Below, piece by piece: positions 33,827-42,340 of a stretch of 56,656 nt of DNA. How positions within the stretch are numbered: the first letter of the stretch is position 1; the number at the start of each line of letters is the position of its first letter. The stretch lies in NCBI RefSeq assembly GCF_020866905.1, contig NZ_JAIVCC010000002.1, forward strand, positions 655,852-712,507. Direction: 5' to 3'. This DNA is from Salinimicrobium sediminilitoris. GTDB taxonomy: Bacteria > Bacteroidota > Bacteroidia > Flavobacteriales > Flavobacteriaceae. Position numbers and translations under genes: made by a program. Below the pieces are notes generated by a model. It had not been told where the DNA came from. It did no database searches and saw only the letters and a list, made by a program, of their open reading frames with translations.

Positions 33827-34321
33827 GTGAAGAAACAACTGGAACATGAATTTGTGAGTAATCTTGAAAAGCACCAGAATATTGTGCACAAGATATGTCG
33901 CATGTACACCAATGATAAGGATTCACATAACGACCTGTTCCAGGAGATAACAATACAGCTTTGGAATGCTTATCCAAAGTTTAGAGGTGATTCGAAATTT
34001 AGTACCTGGATGTACAGGGTTGCACTAAATACCGCTATTACCCTTTACAGGAAATCTAAAAAAGAGCTGCATACCCAAAACTACGATGAGATAAGCTTTA
34101 AAATTAAGGCAGAGGCTTATAATGATGAAGTTGAGAAACAACTGCAACTAATGTATAAAGCTGTAAAAGAATTAAATGACATTGATAAGGCACTGGTTTT
34201 TTTATACCTGGAAGACCAGTCTTATAGAGAAATTTCAGAAATGTTGGGGATATCTGAAGTCAATGCACGCGTGAAGATGAACAGGATCAAAAAAACCCTT
34301 AGAAATATTTTAAATCCGTAG
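33827..34321 (+). CDS. ECF-type RNA polymerase sigma factor
   Basis: The 164-residue protein has sigma region 2 at about 10-75 (HNDLFQEITIQLWNAYPKFRGDSKFSTWMYRVALNTAI) and sigma region 4 at about 110-160 (LEDQSYREISEMLGISEVNARVKMNRIKKTL), with nothing else, as in extracytoplasmic-function sigma factors. The start is GTG at 33827; the next ATG would cut into region 2. It is followed after 10 bp by a four-TM protein that begins with a short cytoplasmic part, a layout common for ECF factors with membrane-bound regulators. Regulon unknown. Confidence 0.92.
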   Translation: MKKQLEHEFVSNLEKHQNIVHKICRMYTNDKDSHNDLFQEITIQLWNAYPKFRGDSKFSTWMYRVALNTAITLYRKSKKELHTQNYDEISFKIKAEAYNDEVEKQLQLMYKAVKELNDIDKALVFLYLEDQSYREISEMLGISEVNARVKMNRIKKTLRNILNP

Positions 34322-34331
34322 TACCTACGAT

Positions 34332-34970
34332 ATGGATGAACTTGAATTTTTAAAACAAAACTGGAAAAAGCAGGAGGAAAATCTTCCAAGGCTTTCCTAT
34401 GATGATATTTACAGTATGATATGGAAGAAATCCTCTTCCATAGTTAAGTGGATCTTTGTGATAAGCATTGTGGAGTTACTAATTTCCACTTTATTCACTA
34501 TTTTCATGGCCGATGCCAATTACTGGGATCAATTGGAGCAATTACATCTAAAGAAGGTGACTATTTTTGTGTATGTAATTAGCTACCTCATAACCTTCTA
34601 CTTTATTTACTGTTTCTACAGGAACTACAAAAGAATTTCTACTACAGATGATGCTGCCACGCTCATGCACAACATTCTTAGAACCCGTAAAACTGTAAGG
34701 ACTTATATCGCCTATGTTCTTATTTCAACAGGAATATATTATTTAGTCATTGGTTATCTCACTGTACAAAATCACCAATTGATACAGAATATAGAAGATA
34801 CTTCTAAATACACCTTTGATGCTATGGACTGGGTAAAATTCACAGTAGTATTTGGTATCATTCTAGCTGTTTTTCTTCTGGCCCTTTGGCTTTTTTACAG
34901 GCTTATCTACGGAATTCTCCTGCGCCGACTCAAGAAAAATTACAGGGAGCTAAAAAGACTGGAAATATAG
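34332..34970 (+). CDS. Four-TM membrane protein, possible regulator of the ECF sigma factor
   Basis: The 212-residue protein has a 37-residue cytoplasmic start (MDELEFLKQNWKKQEENLPRLSYDDIY) followed by four membrane helices at about 38-58, 75-97, 120-143 and 168-195. This kind of protein, always next to a sigma-70 gene, is widespread in Flavobacteriaceae and is sometimes wrongly annotated as a carotene monooxygenase. The adjacency and N-terminal tail suggest an anti-sigma role, but there is no zinc-finger (HxxxCxxC) motif, so that is inference. The next gene begins two bases after its stop. Confidence 0.7.
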   Translation: MDELEFLKQNWKKQEENLPRLSYDDIYSMIWKKSSSIVKWIFVISIVELLISTLFTIFMADANYWDQLEQLHLKKVTIFVYVISYLITFYFIYCFYRNYKRISTTDDAATLMHNILRTRKTVRTYIAYVLISTGIYYLVIGYLTVQNHQLIQNIEDTSKYTFDAMDWVKFTVVFGIILAVFLLALWLFYRLIYGILLRRLKKNYRELKRLEI

Positions 34971-34972
34971 TA

Positions 34973-35419
34973 ATGGAACTTCTAAGTTTAAATTCTGAAA
35001 AATTCGAAAAAGTAGGGGCAGCCTTAGAGCTTGAGTTACTTTTGAAGGACCTTGAGGTTCGGGAACTTCCCGAAAACACGGTAGCTCTAATTAATGAGCA
35101 GATCAAAGAAGTGAACAATCTTTCTCCTGAAGCTAAGAACCTTAGTAAGAAAATAAAAACGGCCGAAAGCAGGATTTTAAACCTCCTTGCAAAAGGACCC
35201 GGAATTGTTCCGAAGAATTACTATACCACTTTATGGCTTCCTCTTGGAATGAGCGCCTTTGGGCTACCCATTGGAACCGCAATCTTTGCTATAACTGGAA
35301 ATGTTGCCTTTATAGGTATCGGCCTGCCAATAGGAATGGCTGTTGGCAGCTACTACGGTTCAAGCCTAGACAAAAAAGCTGAAAAAGAAGATCGGGTTCT
35401 TAATATTGATAAGCAGTAG
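34973..35419 (+). CDS. Hypothetical protein with C-terminal membrane hairpin
   Basis: The 148-residue protein is predicted helical in residues 1-75 (KFEKVGAALELELLLKDLEVRE) and then has a Gly-rich double membrane segment (LPLGMSAFGLPIGTAIFAI and VAFIGIGLPIGMAVGSYYGSSL). ATG at 34973 is preferred over an in-frame codon 87 bp upstream, which would run through the previous gene. No family was recognised. It is the third gene of the ECF sigma unit, and may be part of the same response. Confidence 0.75.
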   Translation: MELLSLNSEKFEKVGAALELELLLKDLEVRELPENTVALINEQIKEVNNLSPEAKNLSKKIKTAESRILNLLAKGPGIVPKNYYTTLWLPLGMSAFGLPIGTAIFAITGNVAFIGIGLPIGMAVGSYYGSSLDKKAEKEDRVLNIDKQ

Positions 35420-35553
35420 CTGAAGTTCCGTTTTTGAAGCCGGGGAAATATCTTCCAAAAATGTCATTTCCGGAACCTAATAAAAAGGTACTGCAAATAA
35501 ACCGGGGCGCACAGCCTTCTCCTGAACACTGATCACCAACTTCAGTATGAAAT

Positions 35554-36357
35554 CTAATATTCCCATTGGCGGGTCTTGTTCAACTCTTCCATGACTTCGA
35601 GCTCTTCTCTCGGAATAACTTTCAGGAAAGAAGGATGTTGTTCAATTGCATATTCCAGCTTCTCTACGATCTCTTCCACAGTTTCATTATCATAATCGAT
35701 AACAAGTGGTTCTTTAATCTGGAAACTCTGCAGAATACCTTTTTTTCGTATTCTCAGACCTTTTTTATCAAAAGAACGTCTAAACCCATCAATAACGATT
35801 GGGATCACTATTGGTTTGTACTGTTTGATTATGTGAGCAGTTCCTTTTCTAATAGGTTTAAAAGGCTTGGTTGTTCCTTGCGGGAAAGTGATCACCCAAC
35901 CATCCTGTAAGGCAGTCCCAATGTTTTTATGGTCATCGGGGTTTACTTCCCGTTGTACTTCTTTTCCTTTTTCCCGCCAGGTCCTTTCGACCGAAACTGC
36001 CCCTGCATAAGCCATCATTCGTGTGAGAAAGCCGGCATTCATAGTTTCTTTGGCAGCCACGTAATAAATATTGAGTTTGGGCTGCCACAGGTATCCCACA
36101 TTTTTAATAGAATCTACCCTACCGCTTAATGCCGCATTGAAGACATGGAACATAGCAGTAACATCGGCAAAATAAGTTTGGTGATTAGAGACAAAGAGAA
36201 CATTATTGTCGGGCAGGTTTTTGATGATCTCAGAACCTTCAATGTTAAGTTCGTTAAATCCTCTGTATCGTCTGTGCGAGAGCACTCCAAAGATTCGGAT
36301 CAACCATTTTTTGAAAAATAAATAGTGTCCAAAAGGATTCTTTTTCAATATCCCCAT
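35554..36357 (-). CDS. PlsC-type lysophospholipid acyltransferase
   Basis: The 267-residue protein is of the 1-acylglycerol-3-phosphate acyltransferase family and should move an acyl chain onto a lysophospholipid or similar acceptor at the inner membrane. Motif I reads VSNHQTYFADV, where His and Asp are five residues apart; the classic PlsC motif is NHx4D. The second motif is VITFPQGTTKPFKP, with FPQGTT in place of FPEGTRS. Long conserved stretches (LWQPKLNIYYVAAKETM) mark a Bacteroidota subfamily. Active-site His and Asp are otherwise present. It lies in the same direction as the NUDIX gene, 47 bp downstream of it. Confidence 0.83.
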   Translation of the reverse strand: MGILKKNPFGHYLFFKKWLIRIFGVLSHRRYRGFNELNIEGSEIIKNLPDNNVLFVSNHQTYFADVTAMFHVFNAALSGRVDSIKNVGYLWQPKLNIYYVAAKETMNAGFLTRMMAYAGAVSVERTWREKGKEVQREVNPDDHKNIGTALQDGWVITFPQGTTKPFKPIRKGTAHIIKQYKPIVIPIVIDGFRRSFDKKGLRIRKKGILQSFQIKEPLVIDYDNETVEEIVEKLEYAIEQHPSFLKVIPREELEVMEELNKTRQWEY

Positions 36358-36404
36358 TTGTTCCCTTACATTTTAAAGAAAGAACAAATATACTTAATTA
36401 TAAC

Positions 36405-37046
36405 TTACAGAAGCTGCCTCAGGATTTCCTTCATTTCGCTCAACATCATTGCAGTAGCTCCCCACACCACATGGCCATTAAGTAAAAAAGCGGGCACTTC
36501 GATTTCCCGGGCGTAAGATGTACTTAAAGTTTCCCTGATCAAACAGGAGTCTCGCATAAAATCTTCAAGTTTTATTTCCAGTACAGATTCCACCTCTTCC
36601 TCCTGTGGTATCAAAACAGGAGTTTTTTTCATCACTCCCATAAAAGGATGAACCCAGAAATTACTTGGAGGAATATACAAGCGTGACATTTCTCTCATTA
36701 TTTCTACTTCGTGCTGGGGAATACCCACTTCTTCTTCTGTCTCCCGCAGGGCAGTATGTGCCAGGTCCCGATCATCTACTTCTACCCTGCCTCCGGGAAA
36801 TCCTACTTGATTGGAATGTACACCTTTGTAGGTTTTTCTTAAGATCAAAACAAACCGTGTCTCCCCGCTTTCTCCCGGGTAAAAGACCGAAAGAACCGCA
36901 GCCTGTTTCGGGTTTTGCTTATCGACATCAAGGTTTTCCAGTTCCTTCATGCGTAGCGTGGGGGCCAATTTAAAATGCGCCTCCTCTCCCGGAAGTGTAA
37001 TTTTCCTTAATTTAGGGCTTAAACTTAGAAAATTCTGAAAATCCAT
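36405..37046 (-). CDS. NUDIX CoA pyrophosphatase-like hydrolase
   Basis: The 214-residue protein matches the NudL/CoA pyrophosphatase group: KTYKGVHSNQVGFPGGRVEVDD followed by the NUDIX helix LRETEEEVGI. These enzymes cleave CoA to phosphopantetheine and 3',5'-ADP. The ATG at 37046 (MDFQNFLSLSPKLRKITLPG) fits related proteins; upstream in-frame sequence is only antisense to the next gene. The ATG shares two bases with the ATG of the divergent cyclophilin gene (CATG at 37044-37047). No room exists for a separate promoter, so transcription must start inside the neighbour. Confidence 0.88.
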   Translation of the reverse strand: MDFQNFLSLSPKLRKITLPGEEAHFKLAPTLRMKELENLDVDKQNPKQAAVLSVFYPGESGETRFVLILRKTYKGVHSNQVGFPGGRVEVDDRDLAHTALRETEEEVGIPQHEVEIMREMSRLYIPPSNFWVHPFMGVMKKTPVLIPQEEEVESVLEIKLEDFMRDSCLIRETLSTSYAREIEVPAFLLNGHVVWGATAMMLSEMKEILRQLL

Positions 37047-37788
37047 GAGATCGAAATTTTTCCTGATATTGATTTTGGCGGCAGCCGTTTTTGCAAGTTG
37101 TGAAGATAAAAAAACTTCAACACAAAACGAGGTTGAAACTATGCTCGAAGAACCTATCCAACCAGATAGTTCCCGCCTAGACAACACAAAGGTGGAAGAG
37201 GTTGTGGAAGCCGAGGTAGAACAGGAAAAAAGGAAAGGACCTCTTTTGGTACAGGAAGAATTGATTCCCTTTCTTATGGAATATGCTAAAGAGCATGACG
37301 AGAACAGGGTACGAATAAAGACCCGGTTTGGGGATATTGATGTTGAACTATTCCGGGATACGCCACTGCACCGTGCCAACTTCCTTTATATGGTCGATCA
37401 GGATTATTATGATGGTACTTTTTTTCACAGGGTTTCAGAAGGTTTTGTGATTCAGGGAGGAAATTCAGACAATCCCGACACAAATAAAAAACGCCATCGT
37501 ATAGGAGAATTTCTTATACCCAGTGAATTTGAAGCCGGACATCGACACGTTCGGGGTGCTCTTGCTGCTGCAAAATATTCTGAACAAAACGTGAGTAAAG
37601 CCTCTTCTCCCTATGAATTCTATATTGTTCAGGATCCCGGAGGTGCACCACACCTAAACAATGACCACACTGTTTTTGGAAGGGTAATTTCGGGTATGGA
37701 CGTGGTAGATGAGATAAACAAAGTCCCTACAGATGAGAGCGAGTGGCCATTACGGAATATCCATATTGAAATGGAAATTATTGACTAA
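37045..37788 (+). CDS. Cyclophilin-type peptidylprolyl isomerase, lipoprotein
   Basis: The 247-residue protein is predicted to speed proline isomerisation in periplasmic proteins. The signal MRSKFFLILILAAAVFASC has lipobox FASC. An acidic linker (about 20-75) precedes the cyclophilin domain: RVRIKTRFGDIDVELFRDTPLHRANFLYM, then DYYDGTFFHRVSEGFVIQGGN with the catalytic Arg and Phe, and PHLNNDHTVFGRVISGMDVVD. Its ATG overlaps that of the NUDIX gene, and its TAA stop is directly followed by the TTA (reverse stop) of the RDD gene. Confidence 0.9.
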   Translation: MRSKFFLILILAAAVFASCEDKKTSTQNEVETMLEEPIQPDSSRLDNTKVEEVVEAEVEQEKRKGPLLVQEELIPFLMEYAKEHDENRVRIKTRFGDIDVELFRDTPLHRANFLYMVDQDYYDGTFFHRVSEGFVIQGGNSDNPDTNKKRHRIGEFLIPSEFEAGHRHVRGALAAAKYSEQNVSKASSPYEFYIVQDPGGAPHLNNDHTVFGRVISGMDVVDEINKVPTDESEWPLRNIHIEMEIID

Positions 37789-38502
37789 TTAATGTCTGGT
37801 ATAGAAACTGTAATCTTTAAGAACAGTTTTTAAAAATTGGACCGGTTTTTCTTCTGGTGTGACCTGAAGTAGTTCTGACACCCGGTTCGCCAGTTTCGCT
37901 ATAACTCTGTAGTTTGAATTATGAAGAGAATTTTTATAGATATCCTTAATCTCCTGCACATCACGGTCTGAGAGGGTAGTAACCTGCGGGTATACCGGCC
38001 GGTAATCTTCGGGAACATTTACCAGGAGGGTCCTGTCAAGCCCTGTCCTCACTCTTTCAGAAATAACAGTCGTACCCGCAGCAAGATCTCCCAGGCGCTG
38101 CCCTTTACCATTCATTAAAATGGTAACGACCGCAACGCTCCCACTGGTTAGGGTAATATCGACAATTCTTAAAAGCCACCGCACCAGGTAATTTGAAAAC
38201 GCAGGTTTCGAACCATCCAATTTTACTACCCTAAGGTCCAAAGCAGCTTTCCCTGGCGATTGACCGTTCCACAGGCTCTCCCATAACAAAAAATATAGCA
38301 ATAACGGTAAAATAACTACACTTACAAAAAGCCATTCCTGTCCCTGGCTGGCGTCAAGACCACCCATTAGCATAGTTGCAACTATTATGTAGGCCAGCAT
38401 GATGAGCCCGTCAATAAGATATGCCAGTATTCGCTCCCCTACCCCGGCAACATTTTGAGTAATGCTTATATTTTGGGCAGTTTCAATTTGAAAATTATCC
38501 AT
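37789..38502 (-). CDS. RDD family membrane protein
   Basis: The 237-residue protein has an RDD domain with two to four membrane helices (RILAYLIDGLIMLAYIIVAT, WLFVSVVILPLLLYFLLWE, LVRWLLRIVDITLTSG) and the Arg/Asp spacing that names the family (ERILAYLIDG). The C-terminal 90 residues are soluble. Function is unknown; RDD genes are often paired with SpoIIM-like genes, as here, where it is divergent from one by 33 bp. Its stop abuts the cyclophilin stop with no gap, so no conventional terminator lies between. Confidence 0.85.
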   Translation of the reverse strand: MDNFQIETAQNISITQNVAGVGERILAYLIDGLIMLAYIIVATMLMGGLDASQGQEWLFVSVVILPLLLYFLLWESLWNGQSPGKAALDLRVVKLDGSKPAFSNYLVRWLLRIVDITLTSGSVAVVTILMNGKGQRLGDLAAGTTVISERVRTGLDRTLLVNVPEDYRPVYPQVTTLSDRDVQEIKDIYKNSLHNSNYRVIAKLANRVSELLQVTPEEKPVQFLKTVLKDYSFYTRH

Positions 38503-38535
38503 TTAATATGTTTCTTTGAGACAAAATAGCAAAGA

Positions 38536-39513
38536 ATGCGTGAGGCTGCTTTTGTGAAGCAAAATAAGGATAAATGGCAAAGATTTGAAAGCGCCCTGCA
38601 AAATAATGCAATATTGTCTCCCGGTGAATTATCGGTACTATACCTCGAGGTGACAGATCATCTTAGCTATGCGCAGACTTTCTATCCCGGCAGCAATACA
38701 TTTCACTACCTAAATGGCCTTTCTTCAAGGGCACATCAAAAGATCTACCGCAACAAAAAGGAACCCAAGAGCAGGTTCATTACTTTTTTCACTGAAGAGT
38801 TTCCGCGGGAATTTTACCGGTATCAAAAGCAGTTGTTGCTGGCCTTCCTGGTTTTTGTACTATTTGTAGCAGCAGGAAGTTTCTCTGCTTCGAGTGACGG
38901 AGCTTTTGTTCGCTCTATCCTGGGTGATGCTTATGTCAACATGACCTTAGAGAACATTGCCAATGATGATCCCATGGCTGTTTATAAAAAAATGGGGGAA
39001 ATGGAAATGTTTCTCGGGATAACGATCAACAATGTAAGAGTAGCTTTAATGGCCTTTGTTTTTGGCATTTTTGCGGGATTGGGGACTTTATATATCATCA
39101 TGCAGAATGCAATTATGCTGGGTTCCTTCCAATACTTCTTTTATGAAAAAGGATTATTATGGGAATCGGTAAGGACCATCTGGATTCACGGCACCATAGA
39201 GATCTCGGTGATCATAGTCGCTGCCTGTGCCGGTCTCGTTGTTGGGAAGGGCATTCTTTTTCCCGGCACCTATTCCCGGCTCACCTCTTTTGTAAACGGA
39301 ATAAAGGCCGGACTCAAGATCGTAATTAGCACTATTCCTTTCTTTGTAATAGCCGGTTTCCTGGAAGGTTTTGTTACCAGGCAAACCCAGATGCCCGATT
39401 GGCTGGCCATACTCATCATCACTGGCTCCCTGGCACTTATATTATTTTACTACGTTTACTATCCCATTTATTTAAATAGAAAACCACCCAATGTCCCAAC
39501 CAATCGAATTTAG
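38536..39513 (+). CDS. SpoIIM-like (DUF95) membrane protein
   Basis: The 325-residue protein begins with a soluble helical part (1-95) and then has about five membrane helices in the stage II sporulation protein M pattern (ITINNVRVALMAFVFGIFAGLGTLYIIMQNAIMLG). In non-sporulating bacteria such proteins are of unknown function and often encoded with RDD and MoxR/DUF58 genes. The last 23 bp overlap the next gene, a sign of translational coupling. It begins the plus-strand MoxR operon. Confidence 0.87.
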   Translation: MREAAFVKQNKDKWQRFESALQNNAILSPGELSVLYLEVTDHLSYAQTFYPGSNTFHYLNGLSSRAHQKIYRNKKEPKSRFITFFTEEFPREFYRYQKQLLLAFLVFVLFVAAGSFSASSDGAFVRSILGDAYVNMTLENIANDDPMAVYKKMGEMEMFLGITINNVRVALMAFVFGIFAGLGTLYIIMQNAIMLGSFQYFFYEKGLLWESVRTIWIHGTIEISVIIVAACAGLVVGKGILFPGTYSRLTSFVNGIKAGLKIVISTIPFFVIAGFLEGFVTRQTQMPDWLAILIITGSLALILFYYVYYPIYLNRKPPNVPTNRI

Positions 39514-40408
39514 AAAACAGCGTGAGCTGGGAGATATCATTACCGATACCTTTAAATTTCTCCGTCAAAACCTGAAGCCCCTGTTTATAAATATTTTTAA
39601 AATTACAGGGCCAGTTTTTGTTATCCTCATTCTTGCCATAGGATATTATTCATACCTGGGGATGGATCTACTCTCCAATCCATTTTTAGTGGAGACTTCC
39701 GAGGTAAATGTGGAGACCTTCTTCATTTCGGTGTTTATCCTCTTCGTTTCCCTGGTGGCATTTTATGTGCTTCTTTACAATACAGTCCTGCATTATATTA
39801 AAAGTTATATTGAAAATTCGGGAGAAGTAGATCATAACGAAGTTTCAAGAGGTGTGAAAAGAGACTTTGGAAGCATGTTAGGACTTTCACTAGTTTCTGG
39901 GACCATCTTTGTTACAGTCTTAGGAATTCTGATCACATTACTGATTTTTGCTGGTATCCACCCAATTCTTTCGGTTCTGGTAGGTATATTACCAGTAATC
40001 TACCTTTGGGTTCCATTAGCCCTTGCGCCGGCTATACTCATCTTTGCACGTACATCGATCATGGATTCCATAAGCTATTCCTTCAGGCTTGTTAAAGACA
40101 ACTGGTGGGCAACATTTTTTACTCTTTTTGTAATCACCCTGCTCATATACATCATTGGTCTCATTTTTCAATTTCCGCTTATGATCTATATGTTCATTAA
40201 GGCTTTGGTAATGTCCCAGGAGGGAAGTATTTCCAGTCCCGCCGATATTGTGGATTGGGTGTACGTATTTTTTAACGTGCTCTCGTCACTCTTCCAGTAC
40301 CTGCTTTCGGTTATAGGCGTAGTAGCTTCTGCTTTTATTTATTACCACCTGGACGAAAAGAAAAATGCTACGGGTACTTATGAACGTATCTCAAACCTGG
40401 GGTCTTAA
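39491..40408 (+). CDS. Polytopic membrane protein in MoxR cluster
   Basis: The 305-residue protein has about six membrane helices after a soluble start (MSQPIEFRKQRELGDIITDTFKFLRQNLKPLF). The layout resembles the membrane domain called glycerophosphoryl diester phosphodiesterase membrane domain, but no enzyme domain is present. Members of this kind are regular partners of SpoIIM-like and DUF4129 proteins in Bacteroidota. The reading frame starts 23 bp inside the previous gene and ends 2 bp before the next, so it is part of the operon. Confidence 0.75.
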   Translation: MSQPIEFRKQRELGDIITDTFKFLRQNLKPLFINIFKITGPVFVILILAIGYYSYLGMDLLSNPFLVETSEVNVETFFISVFILFVSLVAFYVLLYNTVLHYIKSYIENSGEVDHNEVSRGVKRDFGSMLGLSLVSGTIFVTVLGILITLLIFAGIHPILSVLVGILPVIYLWVPLALAPAILIFARTSIMDSISYSFRLVKDNWWATFFTLFVITLLIYIIGLIFQFPLMIYMFIKALVMSQEGSISSPADIVDWVYVFFNVLSSLFQYLLSVIGVVASAFIYYHLDEKKNATGTYERISNLGS

Positions 40409-40410
40409 AA

Positions 40411-41157
40411 ATGGCAAAATTCCTCCTCTTTTTCCTTTTCGGCTTCAATCTTTCGGTATCTGCCGGGGAGTTGGTGATGCCGGTACAAACTTCGGAAGAA
40501 GAGCTGGTACCTTTAGACTTTTCTGAAGAAACTATTAAGGAGTTCAAACAGGATCCCTACTACGATTATTCCGAAGCAACGGCCGAAGATCATTGGTGGA
40601 GCAAATTTAAAAGATATATTGGGCTACAATGGGAGCGGTTCCTAAACTGGATGTTTGGGGATTATGAGGCTCCCCTGCTGCTGGCCATTCTTCTTGATAT
40701 CCTGCCTTATCTGCTGCTGGGTTTGTTGCTCGCACTCATTCTCTATCTCTTCGGAAAAATGAACCCCGGAAATTACCTTTTTGGGACACCATCTCGTGGC
40801 GAACTTCATTTCAATGAAGAGGAAAAGATCATCAAAACGAGAGACATCAAAAAACTAATTGAGAAAGCCGTAGCGGCCGAAAATTACCGTCTGGCTATCC
40901 GCTATCACTTTCTTTATATCCTTCAGCAATTGTCGCGTCAGGAGCTTGTGATCTACGATGCCTCCAAAACCGACGAGGAATACGTGCAGGAAATCAAAGC
41001 TCCCGAACTTCAACGCCGTTTCAAAAGACTTAATCGTATTTATGATTTTGTGTGGTACGGGAATTTTGCCACCACAGCCCTGGATTACGACAAGATCAAA
41101 AATGAGTTTCTATTAACCGAAGAAATAATTCAGCCACAGCATGAGCAAAGCATATAA
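40411..41157 (+). CDS. DUF4129 domain protein
   Basis: The 248-residue protein has a signal sequence or first helix (MAKFLLFFLFGFNLSVSAG), a central membrane helix (LLLAILLDILPYLLLGLLLALILYLFG, near 90-117, cut here in two by eye) and a C-terminal cytoplasmic DUF4129 region (EKAVAAENYRLAIRYHFLYI; RLNRIYDFVWYGN). DUF4129 is often found with transglutaminase and MoxR modules. The last 17 bp overlap the next gene. Confidence 0.82.
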   Translation: MAKFLLFFLFGFNLSVSAGELVMPVQTSEEELVPLDFSEETIKEFKQDPYYDYSEATAEDHWWSKFKRYIGLQWERFLNWMFGDYEAPLLLAILLDILPYLLLGLLLALILYLFGKMNPGNYLFGTPSRGELHFNEEEKIIKTRDIKKLIEKAVAAENYRLAIRYHFLYILQQLSRQELVIYDASKTDEEYVQEIKAPELQRRFKRLNRIYDFVWYGNFATTALDYDKIKNEFLLTEEIIQPQHEQSI

Positions 41158-42340
41158 GATCACACTTGCCCTGCTCGTTCTGCTGCTGGTTTTCCTCACC
41201 TGGCTGGAGGCCAATGAACCGCAGGAATTAAATTGGAGCCCCAGCTATTCGGCCCTTGATAAGATCCCCCTGGGAACAAAAGTGCTTTTTGATAACCTTA
41301 AAGAACAGGACCTGGAATTAAAGGAAGTCAATGTTCCTCCTTTTGAATTTCTGAATGACACCACTGTCACCGGCACTTATTTCTTTCTTAACAATGGGCT
41401 TGGCTTTGATAAACATGAGCTTAAAAAGATCTTTGAATGGGTGGCAAAGGGAAATACTGCTTTTTTTATAGCCGAGCAATTTAGCGCAAATCTTCTCGAT
41501 ACCCTTGATCTAAAAAAGGAAACCCTTACGCCCGAAAAAGGTTTTTCCTCAAAACCTTTATTGAACCTCAAGAATCCTGCGCTCAAGAACTCACAGCCTT
41601 TCCTGTTTGATAAAGAGACTTACCAGGATATTTTTATACTTTCAGATTCTTTGCCTCAGGATGTTCTTGGGGTAACCCAGCTTAAGGGGGATTCAGCTGA
41701 AATTACTTCGTCAAAAGTTAACTTTTTGAGGGATACTGTTGGAAAAGGCCTGGTGTATTTACATTCCACCCCAAAAGCTTTCAGCAATTATTTCCTGCTA
41801 CAGGACAACAATGCTGAGTATGTTGAAAAAGTTTTGGCTTACCTTCCTGCTCAAAAAGTTGTTTATTGGGATCATTATTATAAAACGGGAAAATCATTCT
41901 ACACCTCTCCCCTCTTCGTGATCCTAAACAGTAAAGCCCTGCGCTGGGCCTATTATTTTGTGATCATAGGCAGCGTATTATTTATCCTTTTTGAAGGGAA
42001 ACGTAAGCAACGAAGTATTCCAATTGTCCAACCGCTACGGAATCAAACTCTGGATTTCACCCGAACCATTGCAGGACTTTACCTGGACCGGGAAGATTAC
42101 AGTAGTATTGCATCAAAAAAGATTACTTTATTTTTGGAATATGTTCGTACCCATTACCGGGTTCCCACGGGGAATGTAAATGAAAGTTTTTATGAAAACC
42201 TGGCAGTGCTAAGCGATAATAGTAAAGAAGAGGTCAAAAAATTATGGCAATTCATGCAGAGACTTGAAAAAAATCAGTCTGTGTCAAAAGAGGAATTGCT
42301 ACAGTTAAACAAAGCCATGGAGGCTTTTAAAAAGAAATAA
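41141..42340 (+). CDS. DUF4350 domain protein
   Basis: The 399-residue protein has an N-terminal helix (KITLALLVLLLVFLTWLEA), a periplasmic DUF4350-like domain (NWSPSYSALDKIPLGTKVLFDNL; VYLHSTPKAFSNYFLL), a second helix near 268-285 (WAYYFVIIGSVLFILFEG) and a cytoplasmic C-terminus. Such proteins are standard members of the MoxR-DUF58 neighbourhood; their function is unknown. Its TAA is followed at once by the moxR ATG. Confidence 0.83.
   Translation: MSKAYKITLALLVLLLVFLTWLEANEPQELNWSPSYSALDKIPLGTKVLFDNLKEQDLELKEVNVPPFEFLNDTTVTGTYFFLNNGLGFDKHELKKIFEWVAKGNTAFFIAEQFSANLLDTLDLKKETLTPEKGFSSKPLLNLKNPALKNSQPFLFDKETYQDIFILSDSLPQDVLGVTQLKGDSAEITSSKVNFLRDTVGKGLVYLHSTPKAFSNYFLLQDNNAEYVEKVLAYLPAQKVVYWDHYYKTGKSFYTSPLFVILNSKALRWAYYFVIIGSVLFILFEGKRKQRSIPIVQPLRNQTLDFTRTIAGLYLDREDYSSIASKKITLFLEYVRTHYRVPTGNVNESFYENLAVLSDNSKEEVKKLWQFMQRLEKNQSVSKEELLQLNKAMEAFKKK

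Noticed and set aside
34332-34970. Carotene monooxygenase
   Set aside because: Such a label is sometimes given to these four-TM proteins, but no metal-binding His pattern of a carotenoid oxygenase is present.
34886-34972. Longer start for the hypothetical gene at 34973
   Set aside because: It would overlap 85 bp of the upstream membrane protein gene; an ATG two bases after that stop fits the operon spacing.
37047-37379. N-terminal extension of the NUDIX gene by about 110 residues
   Set aside because: The extra part is antisense to the cyclophilin lipoprotein gene and Ser-rich in the way shadow frames are; family similarity begins at 37046.
38536-39513. Evidence of sporulation from a SpoIIM-like gene
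   Set aside because: SpoIIM-like (DUF95) proteins are common in non-sporulating bacteria; no other sporulation gene is present.
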